Source: Phytophthora quininea
Taxonomy: Eukaryota; Oomycota; Peronosporomycetes; Peronosporales; Peronosporaceae
Reading direction: 5' to 3'
DNA length: 64,000 nt
NCBI GenBank assembly: GCA_011947345.1
Contig: JAAVTG010000679.1
Location: 62,001-126,000, forward strand
A program made the position numbers and the translations under genes. The notes beneath the pieces were generated by a model, which saw only the letters and a list, made by a program, of their open reading frames with translations, was not told where the DNA came from and ran no database searches. This document shows, piece after piece, positions 21,782 to 32,738 of this stretch. Numbering within the stretch: the stretch's first letter is position 1; each line of letters begins with the position of its first letter.

Positions 21782-23251
21782 ATGGCCGACAACGACGCGT
21801 ACGCGCACGCGGGGTCGCCCAAGCCCGTCACCGCCTTCGACGAGGCCAACAAGGCCGCGGCGCGCCTCATCAAGCCCAAAGCCATCCTGTACACGAGCGC
21901 GCTGCTGTCGTGGATGCAGCCGTTCCAGAGCGGTTGGTCCACCTCGCAAATGAACCTGTCGCAGTACAACGACACGGACCAGTGCAACGCGCGCCCCGTG
22001 GCCGAGGACACGTGCCTCATGTTCCCGGGCCACTCGAAGCTCGAGTGGACGTTCGCCGTGAACGCCTGGATCTTCGGCGCCATGGTGGGCTCGCTGTGCT
22101 GCGGCCACTTCAGCGACAAGTTCGGCCGCAAGAAGGCTCTGATGGGCAACTGCGTTTTCATGATCGTGGGCGGCGTGGTGCAGGCGTCCGTGTCGAACGT
22201 CTGGCTGTTCGCGCTGGGCCGCCTCATCGCCGGCATCGCGTCCGGCACGGCCACGGCCACGATCGGCGGCTACGTGAACGAGCTGTCGCCGCCGCACATG
22301 CGCAACACGCTGGGCCTGGGCCTGCAGATTTTCACGACCATCGGTATCTTGGTGCCGGCGATCTGCTTCTTCTTCGCCAACACGAGCAGCGGCTGGCGCT
22401 ACCTGGCGGCGTTCCCCGTGGTGCTGGCCGTCGTCTACCTGCTGCTGGCGCCGTCGATGTGCGTCGAGTCGCCCGCGTGGCTGCTGACCAAGGGCCGCAA
22501 GGAGGAGGCCAAGCAGGTGATCGCGCGCCTGTACGGCGAGGAGCATGTGCAGACGGCTCTGTCGTGGCTCGAGGTGGCCAAGACGAGCGCCGAGGAGGGT
22601 CTGATCGACGCGACCCCCAAGACGGAGTCCATGTTCGCGCCGCGCTACCGCATGCAGCTCCTGACGGGCATCTTGCTGTCGTGCTCGCAGCAGCTGTCGG
22701 GCATCAACGCCGTCTTCTACTACTCGGGGAGCATCTTCTCGGACGCGGGCATCTCGGACTCGCGCGTGGGCACGCTCATCATCGATTTCATCAACATCTT
22801 CCCGGCCTTCTTCACGGGCGTGCTGGCCAACCGCTTCGGCGCGCGCAACATGATCCTGTGGGGCCTCTCGGGCATGGTGGTCATGTCGGTGGGCATGACG
22901 CTGGCCTTCATCGTGGACGTGTCTACGCTGTCGATCGTCTTCACGGCGCTGTACGTGATCGTGTTCGGCGTGACGCTGGGCCCGCTCGTGTGGGTCATGA
23001 CGGCCGACATCTTCCCGGACTCGATCCGCGCCAGCGCGTCGTCGCTCTGCATCGGCATCAACTGGCTGTGCAACCTGATCGTTGGCGTATCGTACCCGTA
23101 CGTCTCGGACGCGCTGAACGACTACGCGTACGTGCCGTTCGTGGTGCTGCTGGCGCTCTTCTACCTGCTGGCGCTCAAGATGGTGCCGGAGACGTCGGGC
23201 AAGTCGGCCGAGGAGATCCAGGCCGAGTACGACTCGAAGCGCGAGCAGTAA
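21782..23251 (+). CDS. MFS sugar transporter (hexose/proton symporter family)
   Basis: The gene encodes 489 aa in one exon, the usual length for the family, with about 12 hydrophobic segments. Sugar-porter signatures are present in order: SDKFGRKKALMGN after helix 2, LGRLIAGIASG in helix 4, ESPAWLL before the central loop, QQLSGINAVFYYSGSIF in helix 7, and PETSGKSAEEIQAEY after helix 12. It would sit in the plasma membrane and import glucose or related hexoses by proton symport; substrate is inferred from family, not shown. The ATG at 21782 follows an initiator-like element by 35 bp. The 3' flank carries a near-palindrome (GGTACTA...TAGTACC, about 23279-23298). The DUF6604-type gene follows on the same strand 0.84 kb downstream. 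A nearly identical copy lies inverted at 18795-20257. Confidence 0.95.
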   Translation: MADNDAYAHAGSPKPVTAFDEANKAAARLIKPKAILYTSALLSWMQPFQSGWSTSQMNLSQYNDTDQCNARPVAEDTCLMFPGHSKLEWTFAVNAWIFGAMVGSLCCGHFSDKFGRKKALMGNCVFMIVGGVVQASVSNVWLFALGRLIAGIASGTATATIGGYVNELSPPHMRNTLGLGLQIFTTIGILVPAICFFFANTSSGWRYLAAFPVVLAVVYLLLAPSMCVESPAWLLTKGRKEEAKQVIARLYGEEHVQTALSWLEVAKTSAEEGLIDATPKTESMFAPRYRMQLLTGILLSCSQQLSGINAVFYYSGSIFSDAGISDSRVGTLIIDFINIFPAFFTGVLANRFGARNMILWGLSGMVVMSVGMTLAFIVDVSTLSIVFTALYVIVFGVTLGPLVWVMTADIFPDSIRASASSLCIGINWLCNLIVGVSYPYVSDALNDYAYVPFVVLLALFYLLALKMVPETSGKSAEEIQAEYDSKREQ

Positions 23252-24088
23252 GCACTGCAGTGGCCTCGGTGTCGGCTCGGTACTACGATGATAGTACCAG
23301 GGTAGTAGAACCCTAGCTAGCTCTGCGGGGTGTCCGCGAAAGGCGAGCAGCCAAATCAATGTTAGTTTCACTTATACAATCCTTATTGTGGAGTTTGCCA
23401 TGCACGATGTGGTGCTCACGTGTTGGGGGTGGAGGACTTGGATTGGCGACTGCTTACCGCGAGACCTGAATGAACAAATCACCTATTTTTTTAACAAGCT
23501 TTGAGCCGCCCGCAATTCGTTTGTGTACATCGAGTGGTGGCGCTGCCCACAGCATTTGCCCCTGCATGCCCTACGCGAGGTCTCACAGGCGTTGTGCTTT
23601 CATGTGCTCGAACTCGCTCTGTGCCATTTTTGCTGTCGTGTACGAATAATTTTGTCTTTCAGGCTCAACTAGAGGATTGGGCTGGTAGTGCTACTGTTGG
23701 ACATTTCCTGCCCAACTTGGTGTGCCTTCAGGCGACTCCATGTGTAGTTCTAGCAGTCTACCCCATCTCCTTCATATCGGTCATGGAGCAGCATTGTTGC
23801 TGCATCCAACAACCTCAACGCATTTCGTACCCACTCATGCGCGCCTGCAAAGCGTGAATTGTCGGCTCGTTGTGCAGCATTCACGCACTGCAACAGCTGC
23901 AGCTGCAGATGGGGTTATCGACCATGCCCAGAGGTCCGGACACTGCTGTCGTCCGCGTGCTTCTCACAACGCTTGGTGAGTTGGTGATATGCTGTGCAAA
24001 ACCCAAGACTTCATTGATCGAAAAAAATCTGATAATACCAGCTCTGATTCCAGTAGTGTAGTGCACGTCAAGTTCTCCAGGATCTCCG
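23252..24088. other. Intergenic region between transporter and DUF6604-type gene
   Basis: The first half is the transporter 3' flank and includes the site where the left arm received the transposons (about 23444-23455). The second half is the upstream region of the next gene. Small open frames (23501-23857, 23722-23979) occur but lack features and are not preserved as proteins between the two arms. Confidence 0.5.
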
Positions 24089-27000
24089 ATGGCGCCGAGC
24101 TTCCCGACCAGCAAGTACGCGCGGTACAAGCGCGCCACCGCCTTCTTCCTGGACTGGCTGCTGCGCGCGCGGGGCAGAGGGCGCCAGATGGGCGGCTGCG
24201 TGGAGCTGGATGCATTCAGCGACGTGGTGCGGGACATCGCGCGCGAGCCCACGAGCCTCACACCGCGGCTGCTGAGCCAACTGCCCAAGGCGTTGGCGGC
24301 CTGTCAGTGCGCCATCACTCTGCGGGAGCACGTGTCTGCCTTCTTCGCGGCCGATGGCCGAGCCAGCGAGCGCCAGCAGCAAAGCCACCAGCACTTCCTG
24401 GAGCTGCTTAAGAGCTGGCACTCGGCGCTGCTGACGGTGGAGCAGCAGCAAGGGGACGACACGGCGCAGAGCCGCAAGTTTGAGAACTACTACGAGGTGC
24501 TGCAGGTCGACGAGGATTTCTTCCCGGACGAGCAGAGTCTGGAGACGCAGCAGGACAAGGACACGCCCAAGAGCGTCAAGCAACACAGGGCGCAGCTCTT
24601 CAATGAGGCCTTCGCGGAGGATCTGCGACTGGAGGCGGTCTACTTCTTCCTAGAGCTGGAGGAGCTCGTTGAGGGGTCTTTACAGTCTACGACCAGGTCA
24701 AGAAACAGCAGCGCACTATGGTGGAGGCCACGGTAGCGGTCAAATTGGCCATGGAGAATGCGCAGGCACTGACAGCCAGACTGCAGCTGAGATACCCAGC
24801 GCTGAAGACGGCGGAGGACTTTATTACCATCGTTATGGATAGAGCGCCTGCTAATTTCATGATGCAAGCGGCGACTGCTGTTACAAACTTCTGGGAGAGC
24901 TTCCAAAGGAACGGGACGTACCAGTTCGCTCCTGGGATGCTACTCATCGACTTTATCAGTGTGGGGAGCACTCTGATGAGTTTCACTTCCGCGATCCCGA
25001 CGGAAGCTCGGACGACGATGATCCTTCGGGACGGATTCTTTGGCGAGAACTACGGAGAGGAGCGAACTCCGCAGTATGTGCTCCCAGACCACAGCAACAT
25101 GGTGGTCTTCCTCCTTCAGCAGTTGCCCTTGCTGTATAACCAGATACTCGTGACCAAAGCTGCGACTGGGATGAGGAGATACCAGTCATCGGGGCTTGCT
25201 GGGTCCTTTATGGTGTTGATGGACGAGTATTTTACGTCGCGTAAGGTTACAGTTCCGGTGGTGTTCGCGTGCATTTGCTGGCTCAAATCTGTCGCTGCGC
25301 TGCAAGGAAACGGTGGTCTCAGTCGTAATGTGAGTCTCACGTTTAAGCACTCCACAGAATTGATGAAGAACATGGAGGCCACCGTCGCCAAACGCGCAGT
25401 ACATACGGCTGACCAGGAGATCCACGATATTCTCAAAAACTGCGCTGGAGAAATCAAGCAGTCGAGCCGCATCCACAACCTAGCCCGATACAATCCGTTG
25501 ATGGCGGGGCTATTGATGCTAGATTATCATTTGCAGTATCTACACGCAGCGGGTGAAGTGCTGATGGTGACGTCAAGGTTCCGTGCGTTCGGCCACTTGT
25601 ACAACGCGCTGGTGCAGCAAGGCTTCGTTCGACGCATCCCTTTTTCGATGACGTGCTCGAGATCTACGACCAAATGATCTTCACGCCTTCACGAGAAGCC
25701 GCAGTGCACGGTTCGTACAATCGCACGTACTTGTTAAGCTCTCATATGACCGCGACTTCAGTCGATGCAATGTATCGAGGCGTGACGCCGCCTGCTGGTA
25801 GAGAAGGCGTCAAAGTGCGAACGGCGCTCCACCAGAGAGACTTGTCGAAAATCTTCCGACTTATTACCGAAGATGACAAGTCTGTGCTGGGCGGTGTTTC
25901 ATCAAAGGCGATGCTATGTAAAGCTGCGGACATTTGCTCGCAAGAGCTTTTCGAGTCGCGAGTTCTGTCGCGGGACATGCTGAAGCTGAATGACGATCTT
26001 ACCGACGCATTCACCGAGATGTGCGATGCGTTGGGGCGGCGCCAGTACCACGACGAGTACATCGCTCGCCATACGCCTGGTGAATCTCGCCAGTATCGAA
26101 TCAATCGTGCGTTGGAAGATGCGGTGATGATGCACTTGATTCCGCTTATGGATGCTCTTCAGGAAGATGGAACGCTGGATTTAAGAGCGCTTCCGGCAGG
26201 TAATCGTATCGTTCAAGCGGGGGTACTGGACGGCGAAGAGGTACGAGTCATGTGCAGGAAGGTTGCGGCTGTGATTACAGCCAAGTTTGCAACGCCTTCT
26301 CTCGTCTGTGAACAGAAGTACTTTACGTTCTCGTCTCGGCCAGACTTTGTCGACCAAGAGTTTGGCACAGCTTCGTTCAAGAAGTGGACGAAAGGTAAAA
26401 ATCGCGAGCAAACGTTCTCTGACCTGATGGACCTGCTTGAAGAAAGCGAGGGTCCTCTTTCTAGCGACGAGATGAATTACATCAAGGCGGAAATTAAAAA
26501 GGACCCAGAGTTGCTGGTCATGGTGTCGCTTTGCACAGTGTCGGGCACTGATCCGAGCACATTCGATCCGACAGATTTCTCGCAAGCTACACGTGATGAC
26601 CTCTGTTCACTGCTCCACCAGGCCGCCGCTGGGCCTGCACATGATGCCGGCTTAGTGGAGTTTATGATCCAGTTGGGTGCGCTCAACTTTCAGCCGGCGA
26701 TTCACTGCCGAAAGGAGCCTCGCCAAAGGGACTTGCGAATGCCCCGAAAGATGCTTTGCAACACGATGGCTGTGCACAGCGCGGCTATCGCGGGCCATGA
26801 GGACATTGTTCGAATCATTCTCGAGGCAGACAATCTACTGGACCTGAACACCCCACATACCACACGAAAGAAACACTGGCCCATCTGGCTGTTAAATATG
26901 GCCATCGCAGTATGTACGAGCTGCTTGCTCTCTTCGGTGCCGACCTTCGTATTAAAGACGGCCATGGTCGACGCGTGTGTGACGTGACATCCGATCGTAC

Positions 27001-28265
27001 GTGGGCCCGCAAAATCGAGGCGTCGATTGCGGTTATTGAGAGAAGCCAAGCGAGATGTGAAGGAGCGAGACCACGCGACGGTGTGTTTCGGCACGAGAGC
27101 AATGTGCGTGCTGACCGCATGCGGCAATCCATATCCACACAGCGCGACGAGGAGCGACGCCGTGCGTTCGAAAATGCCGTCGGGTCAAACAAAAGAAGGG
27201 GAAGAAAGGTAAAAGGGGAAGAAGGGCAAAGCAAAGGGGACGACTTCCTCAGCGCCCACGCAGAGTGCACCGGTGGACGAATCAGCGGAAGTGACGGACT
27301 TACTGAAGAGTTTGCTGTTGTCTGACTCGAAGAGTAGTGATACTGTTGAAGGTAGTTCTGAGAAGGCGATACTCGGGGATACTCTTGCAAACACGGCGGC
27401 GATCTTTGCTCGTCTGCGAGACCCGACCATCCCAGCCAACGATAAAACCGAGGACGTCCAACGCGCCTGCGCGGCGATCGAAAGACTGGAAGGATTGGTC
27501 GAGGTGCTCTCACCCTAGCAGACTGAACTCGACCGATCGTGGACTCCGTGCTGCCGTCTCGGCTGAATCCTGCCAGGTGATCCACATGATGCAGAAACTG
27601 CATCGAGTGGATCATGCTGCTATTGCCGTCCCAGCTCTTGCTTCGGTACGGAAGCTCTGCGATACAGATCTAACCTTCGCCAAGTTCGTGGTGGGGGCGG
27701 CTCGACTCGGCACTTCCATCGACAGAAAACCGCAGGCCCGCGAGGTGTTGGAGCTGCTGGAGAAGCGCCTACTGAAGATGCCCTTTGCCAAGCGCAAGCC
27801 GTCGGAGTTCCGTCAACTGGTGGAGACGTACTCGAGTCCCGCAACGCCATGGGCTTGGGACGATCCTGCACGCCCGACACTTTCCGCAATTTAGAGTGGT
27901 ATTTGAGTAGTGCTGTGGACGACAATGACGCTCAGGTGAAGCTCGATGCCATGGCAGGCAGTCCGTTCTACTGCGCGTTCACAACCAATGCGAACAACAG
28001 GCAGTTCTACGCCTTTGTGGATTCAATGTATGCCCGTCCTGACCTTGGCGGGGTGGCGTGTTTTGGTACTCGTGCCCGCCACGTGGTGTATGGAGGCAGC
28101 AGTGAAGAGGATGTGGCGCGGGTTCGCAGCCTGCTGATGGATGAGGCGGCTCGCCAAGGCGTCCAGTTCACAGACCGCGGCTCTCAACCTTGCACGCCCA
28201 CAGTCCAGGTCGGGAAGTTTACGTTCTCTGCTGCTGGTATCGTTGCTGACGCGGCTGCAGCCTGA
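24089..28265 (+). pseudogene. DUF6604/ankyrin-repeat protein, right copy, several frame breaks
   Basis: A long protein of about 1390 residues can be followed across five frames: 24089-24736, 24718-25677, 25653-26987, 26912-27325 and 27273-27518, then 27849-28265. The N-terminus resembles DUF6604. Near 26760-27000 there are ankyrin-type units (AVHSAAIAGHEDIVRIILEAD and MYELLALFGADLRIKDGHG). The C-terminus (YLSSAVDDNDAQVKLDAMAG...) ends at TGA 28263-28265. Breaks lie at a four-G run (24673-24676, five in the left copy), a five-T run (25641-25645), near 26876 and near 27038, plus at least one more by 27540. Protein conservation is good between breaks, which argues for recent loss or consensus errors. 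Role unknown; ankyrin units imply protein binding. It ends 101 bp from the convergent phosphatase gene. Confidence 0.75.
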
Positions 28266-28366
28266 AGAGCAAATGTTGAAGAGAAGTATTGGAAAATCTG
28301 TCAGTGCTGGAGCGGAAGCGACAAGCTCAGCAACCCTTACGAGAAACAAGTTGCTGCTGCTCTTAT

Positions 28367-29339
28367 TTAGTTTTTGTCGCCGCTCGGCACTTCATACTGC
28401 TGCTTGGCGTCCACCTGCACCAGCTCAGTCGACTGGGGAAAAGCAAACTAAACATGTTAGCTCCTCGACTCTATCACTCGATTCCAACACATACCGGGAG
28501 GATGCACGCGGTGAGCTTCCTGCCGTAGACGCAGCCTGTGTCCAGTCCAGTCGCAAAGTTTTCATGCTGGATAACATCACCACCGTCAGCCTCTCCTCCC
28601 AAACCTCTACTATACCTGTTTTCATCAACTCACCTGTAACCCAGCAGAAGCTGCATGGCCGAAGTAGACGTGTCTTGGTCCCTGCCACACCTTGGCCCAC
28701 CTGTGCGGCTCTCCTCCACTCTCGCTCTGGAATTTCTTCTTCTCCAGTGCCATCCATGACGAACTCTCGTCGTCTGCACTTTGTCGCTGCACAAACCTCA
28801 TCTTGTACATGTTAAACGGCCGTTGGTCGTCCAAAGGCACTCCAGGCACCACGCCAGCGTGCACCACAATCGCGTCGCCATGAGACGGCAGCGATAAGGA
28901 GAAGGGCAGCTGCTCCAGGAAGGCCACGTCCTTCTGCTCGAACTGCTCTACGTACGGATACTTGGCAGTACCGGGACGCGCCCCCTTCGACCCACTTGTA
29001 GTACGCACTCAGCGCCGCATCGTCGTGGTTGCCACGCACACAGAGCGCCCCCGAGTCTCTCACGAAGCGGACGACGTCGAGCGACCTGGGGCCTTTGTTG
29101 ACCAGGTCCCCCACGAACACCAGGCGGTCCGTATCCGAGACGGCGCACTTGGCCAGCAGCAGCTGCAGCTCGTCGTAGCACCCGTGGACGTCTCCGATGA
29201 CCAGCAGTCGCGTGCTCGGCGACACGTCCGCCGCGACCTGGTGCAGCACTCGGGGCAGTGCGACGTCCTCGTGTGCGCGCTCCATGGCCAAGGCGTTTTT
29301 ACGATAATAGCCGATGCGACGGACGAGCTTGGACAGCAT
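28367..29339 (-). CDS. ApaH-like metallophosphatase, three exons, one frame break
   Basis: Exons read on the minus strand: 29339-28634, 28566-28495 and 28432-28367, with introns 28633-28567 (67 bp, GTGAGT...CAG) and 28494-28433 (62 bp, GTATGT...CAG). Metallophosphatase motifs are [36 protein letters not shown] and [10 protein letters not shown], and then [16 protein letters not shown] across the first intron, which is characteristic of ApaH-like (ALPH) enzymes that hydrolyse dinucleoside polyphosphates or decap RNA. ATG 29339 is chosen because the upstream in-frame start is TTG. A five-C run (28981-28985) appears to have one base too many, shifting the frame between the third and fourth motifs; this may be a sequence error. 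The phosphatase and the upstream DUF6604-type gene converge. Confidence 0.83.
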
Positions 29340-30057
29340 CCAGTGGAAGGAGGTCAAGAGGTCAAGTGGAAGGGCCGACGCGAGTCTGCTGACTCAGTTA
29401 TTTAGCGTCCGCATGAGCCGAGGCATCCACGAGCAGCGAAGAAGTGCTGCTTGGTGTAAAGGATCAGCGGCGACTTTGCCAGTCTGCGATCTTCAGAGGT
29501 GGCCAGCGGATGACGGTGGCCCGCGCCGTTCCTTGTTGACATGTGCGCTACGTCGGACGGCTGGGACCCTGCAACCAGCGAATATTGGCTGCGCGTTCGA
29601 GGGCAGCCCCGCCTATCGATCGAGCTGCCCGTTGCTCTCATGGGCTCTTCAACCAACAGATCGCCGAGAAATCGGCAAAATATTCGAGCGCCACACCTGG
29701 TCATTTCCATGGCAACCGAGCAAAGTGATCATGCCAGACAAGCTGCATGTTGGCCTCGTTGCTTTCCTACTTCCGCAAGAGGACGTTCTCGAGGCTTTTT
29801 GTGTTCGGGGCGCTGCATTTGCGTGCGTGGTGATCGCCCTCTTGTGTCGTTATATATGGGCTTGAGTGCGATACAGGCAGCATACGAAAGCGATAGGCTC
29901 GAGAACTCACGTTCGAGTCAGAGCCAGAAATTGACAGATTGAAGGCGTAGAAAATAGGACGCCGCCGCTCCCCACATAGACGTCGCTGCTTGTCAACGCC
30001 CCGACACCAGACCCCGTCCATTCTCGCAGAGTAGGCTTCCCCAATAGGTAGACGGCC
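29340..30057. other. Intergenic region between divergent phosphatase and PX genes
   Basis: No gene is supported. Overlapping open frames on the plus strand (29314-29865, 29541-29942) have no domain and mixed composition. The stretch should hold both promoters; I see no clear initiator. Confidence 0.45.
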
Positions 30058-32225
30058 ATGAGTCGCCTGGTGGTGGCCATCGGCCACGTCGAGTTCACGG
30101 GCGGCAGCCAGGTGCTGTACGTGGTCAAGGTGCAGCAGGACGCCGACGAGTGGGAGGTGCGCAGGACCTACTCGGACTTCCGCAAGCTGCGCGACGACGT
30201 GCTGCGCGTCATGAAGGACGCGCGGGCCCACATTCTGGACGACCACTGCAGCCGCGAGTTCTCGAGAGAGCTGCAGGACGTGGCGTTCCCGGCCAAGCGG
30301 CTCTTCGGCTCCAAGAAGGACCACGTCGTCAAGGAGCGCGCCGTGGAGCTGCACCGCTTCCTGATCAAGCTGCTGTTCCTGACGCACACGTACAGGAAGG
30401 CGCAGAAGGCGCGCTACGACCAGTACGTGCAGGCTCTGCCGGCCCACCAGCAGGCTGCGTATGCGGCGCTGCAGGACCGAACGCAGGCCAGCGTTACGGT
30501 GTTCTATCTGCTCCGAGATTTCCTCAAGCCCGTGACCATCAAGACGGATGTGAACCCGCACTCGGGAGACTTGCTGGGCAACTCTGGCCATCAGGCCCAA
30601 AACGGACAGGAAGGCGGCGACGAGAACGACGACTCGCCCCGCAGACTCATCCGAGAGAGCAAAATCCTGGCCATGAGGCGGTCCAGCACCAGCGAGAAGG
30701 ACAAGCGGAAGAAGAAGAGCGGCCACAGTTTGTTGAAAGAAGCGGAGAAGATGGCGCAGCAGGAGCGACGCAAAGAGCTGCAGAGAGAGCAGCTGAGGCA
30801 GGAACGGCAGAAGTACCAGCAACAGGCTGTGGCTATGGCCGTGCCGGTCAGGAAAGAGGGCGCCGTGCTCATTGAAGACCCCGTGCGCGACGAACTGGTA
30901 GCTGCCGCTCAGAATAACCAGCAGCACGACCTTCGCAGCGGAAAGGGAAAGTCTATGACGGACTTGATGGCCGACTCCCAGCGGTCGGTCGTCGAGGCCA
31001 ACACGTTGCGGGAGCAGTTCAAGCAGAAGCCCCAAAGCACATCGGCGTTGGCCGATCACCGCATCCACAGACACAACTCGACTCCGGATGGCGATGGTGC
31101 CGAACGGAGGCACCGCCCGGCTCGAGCTGCTACAGCTGATTCAAACTTGAACTCGGGCGCCCACATGTTGAAGTAAAAGCGGAGAAAGCAATTGCGCCAT
31201 CGTCTGTGCCGACGTCGTTCTCGTCGACCTCTGCCGACGACGTCAAGTTGGTGGACTTGTCCTCTCTACCAAAATCAAAAGCCAAAAGCCGACGAGGCAG
31301 CCACGCGAGCGAAAAGCCCGCGCACAAGTCTCACAGCAAAGGGCGAAGCAAGCGCAAAGCCAAGTCCGCCAAGAACCTGCAAATGAGCGACTCGGAGCGC
31401 ATTTCCCGCGTCAGCGTGCAGCTCAACGCGCAGACGATCTCCATCAATGCCCAGCGCGAACTGGAGAAGTATCTGTCCGAGTACAGCGCCATCATGATCC
31501 TGCGCTACGTGGACAGATTCATCAACAAGGCTGTAATGAAGGCGCCCGGGTGCTATCGCGTCAACGCGCAGAACAAACTGGTGATCGACAGCCAGCGGTT
31601 CCTTCAGGAGCTGGAAGAAGTCTTTACGGACTTGCCGAGCAATTTTGGCGACATGTTCCACCTGGGCAATCCGGGAGACCACGACGAGTGGGGGTTCCCG
31701 AAGGCCCTGGACAAGTACGTGCAGATGAAGTGGAGCTCGTTCCAGGGCATGGCATTGGGCAACAGCAGCTTCATCAGCGACGGCGGTAACGGGCTCAGCA
31801 GTGCTGATCACACGTCAGACTCGGAAGACGACGACTCGGAGACCGAGTACGAGTACGAAGAGGTCGGCGGCGGCGGCTTTATGACTGCGAAACAGGAGTT
31901 GTTCTCGAACGACGAGGAGTCGATGCTGCAGGAGATGATCGCCAACGGCACCGCCGGACGCGAGCAGATGCTGCGTCTGCGTCGCCAGCTCAACGAGCAA
32001 GGCTGGAACCGGCGCGAGAACCCCGGGTCTCGATCACAGCGCGTGGTCGAGGAAGAGTCGTCGTCCGAGTCGGAAGAAGAAGCCTCGGCGCGACAACAGC
32101 GGCGATCCAAGCGCCGTGAAACGAAGCGGAGCGTGTCTTGCGTCGTGGAGAAGTACCAGCAGGAGCAGAACGCGCGGCGGAAGAACCGCCTCAGTCGAGT
32201 GCAGAGTATTGGTGGTTTCGTGTAA
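30058..32225 (+). CDS. PX-domain protein, one frame break
   Basis: Starts MSRLVVAIGHVEFTGG with a PX (phox homology) domain over about residues 1-165: TYSDFRKLRDDVLRVMK, the AFPAKRLFGSKK proline/basic region, and RAVELHRFLIKLLFL. PX domains bind phosphoinositides on endosomal membranes. A basic coiled-coil-like segment follows (about residues 215-270: KEAEKMAQQERRKELQREQ). The first frame stops at 31174-31176; the continuation 31206-32225 follows in another frame, consistent with one lost G at 31155-31157. The second half contains a basic nuclear-type stretch (KGRSKRKAKSAK), a conserved helical domain (about 31380-31760: RELEKYLSEYSAIMILRYVDRF) and acidic/serine-rich tails ending at TAA 32223-32225. 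Total about 720 aa. The exact role is unknown; trafficking is likely from the PX domain. Confidence 0.82.
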
Positions 32226-32738
32226 CATACGTACAAGAGGAGGCGATCGCAACCAAGGAATGAGGACATGGAACCAAGTGGGCCAACATCTTGTCAACTA
32301 TGGATGGAAAAAGTGCAGTAACCACAATGAACGCATACGTCAGTACTCTCTTGCATGTCTGCTTTGGTTGCCTTCGCTCAGACCACGCACGCGATCTCTA
32401 ACGACAGGCAGCACCACTTCTTGTTTTCTCACTGCAGAGGCCGATTCACACCGCAGTCGAGCGGAAAAATTCCGCCGACAACAGTCTTAGCTGACCTCAA
32501 GGCGCGTGCTTCACACGCCAGCGCGTCGTTTCACGAGCATCAGCATAAAATTCTGCTTGGTGTTCGTTTGAAAGCACACCACACCCGTTTCAACGCACTG
32601 ATGGTCCGTTGGATGTTCGCTCCTGGCAAGTCATTCGTCGCTTGGTCCCATTTCTCAAAGTAGCTTTGGAGACTGTCAGCTCCTTCAGTTCTTTGGCAGA
32701 AACTTCACTCTGGTCCAGAGTACTTCGTTGTGAGCGGC
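32226..32738. other. Intergenic region before the mucin-like gene
   Basis: About 0.5 kb without a supported gene. A TCCCATTTCTCA segment near 32645-32656 is weakly initiator-like and lies about 85 bp before the next ATG. Confidence 0.35.

Larger units (their letters stand above)
21735..25447. repeat. Right arm of large inverted duplication
   Basis: Reverse complement of 18579-20304 plus 1-2018, uninterrupted here. It carries one intact transporter and the first third of the DUF6604-type gene. The arm is at least 3.7 kb; its outer end is not seen because the left counterpart runs off the window. Confidence 0.93.

Noticed and set aside
29767..31113. 448-codon minus-strand frame opposite the PX gene
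   Set aside because: It overlaps the PX coding sequence exactly and has leucine/arginine-rich shadow composition with no domain.
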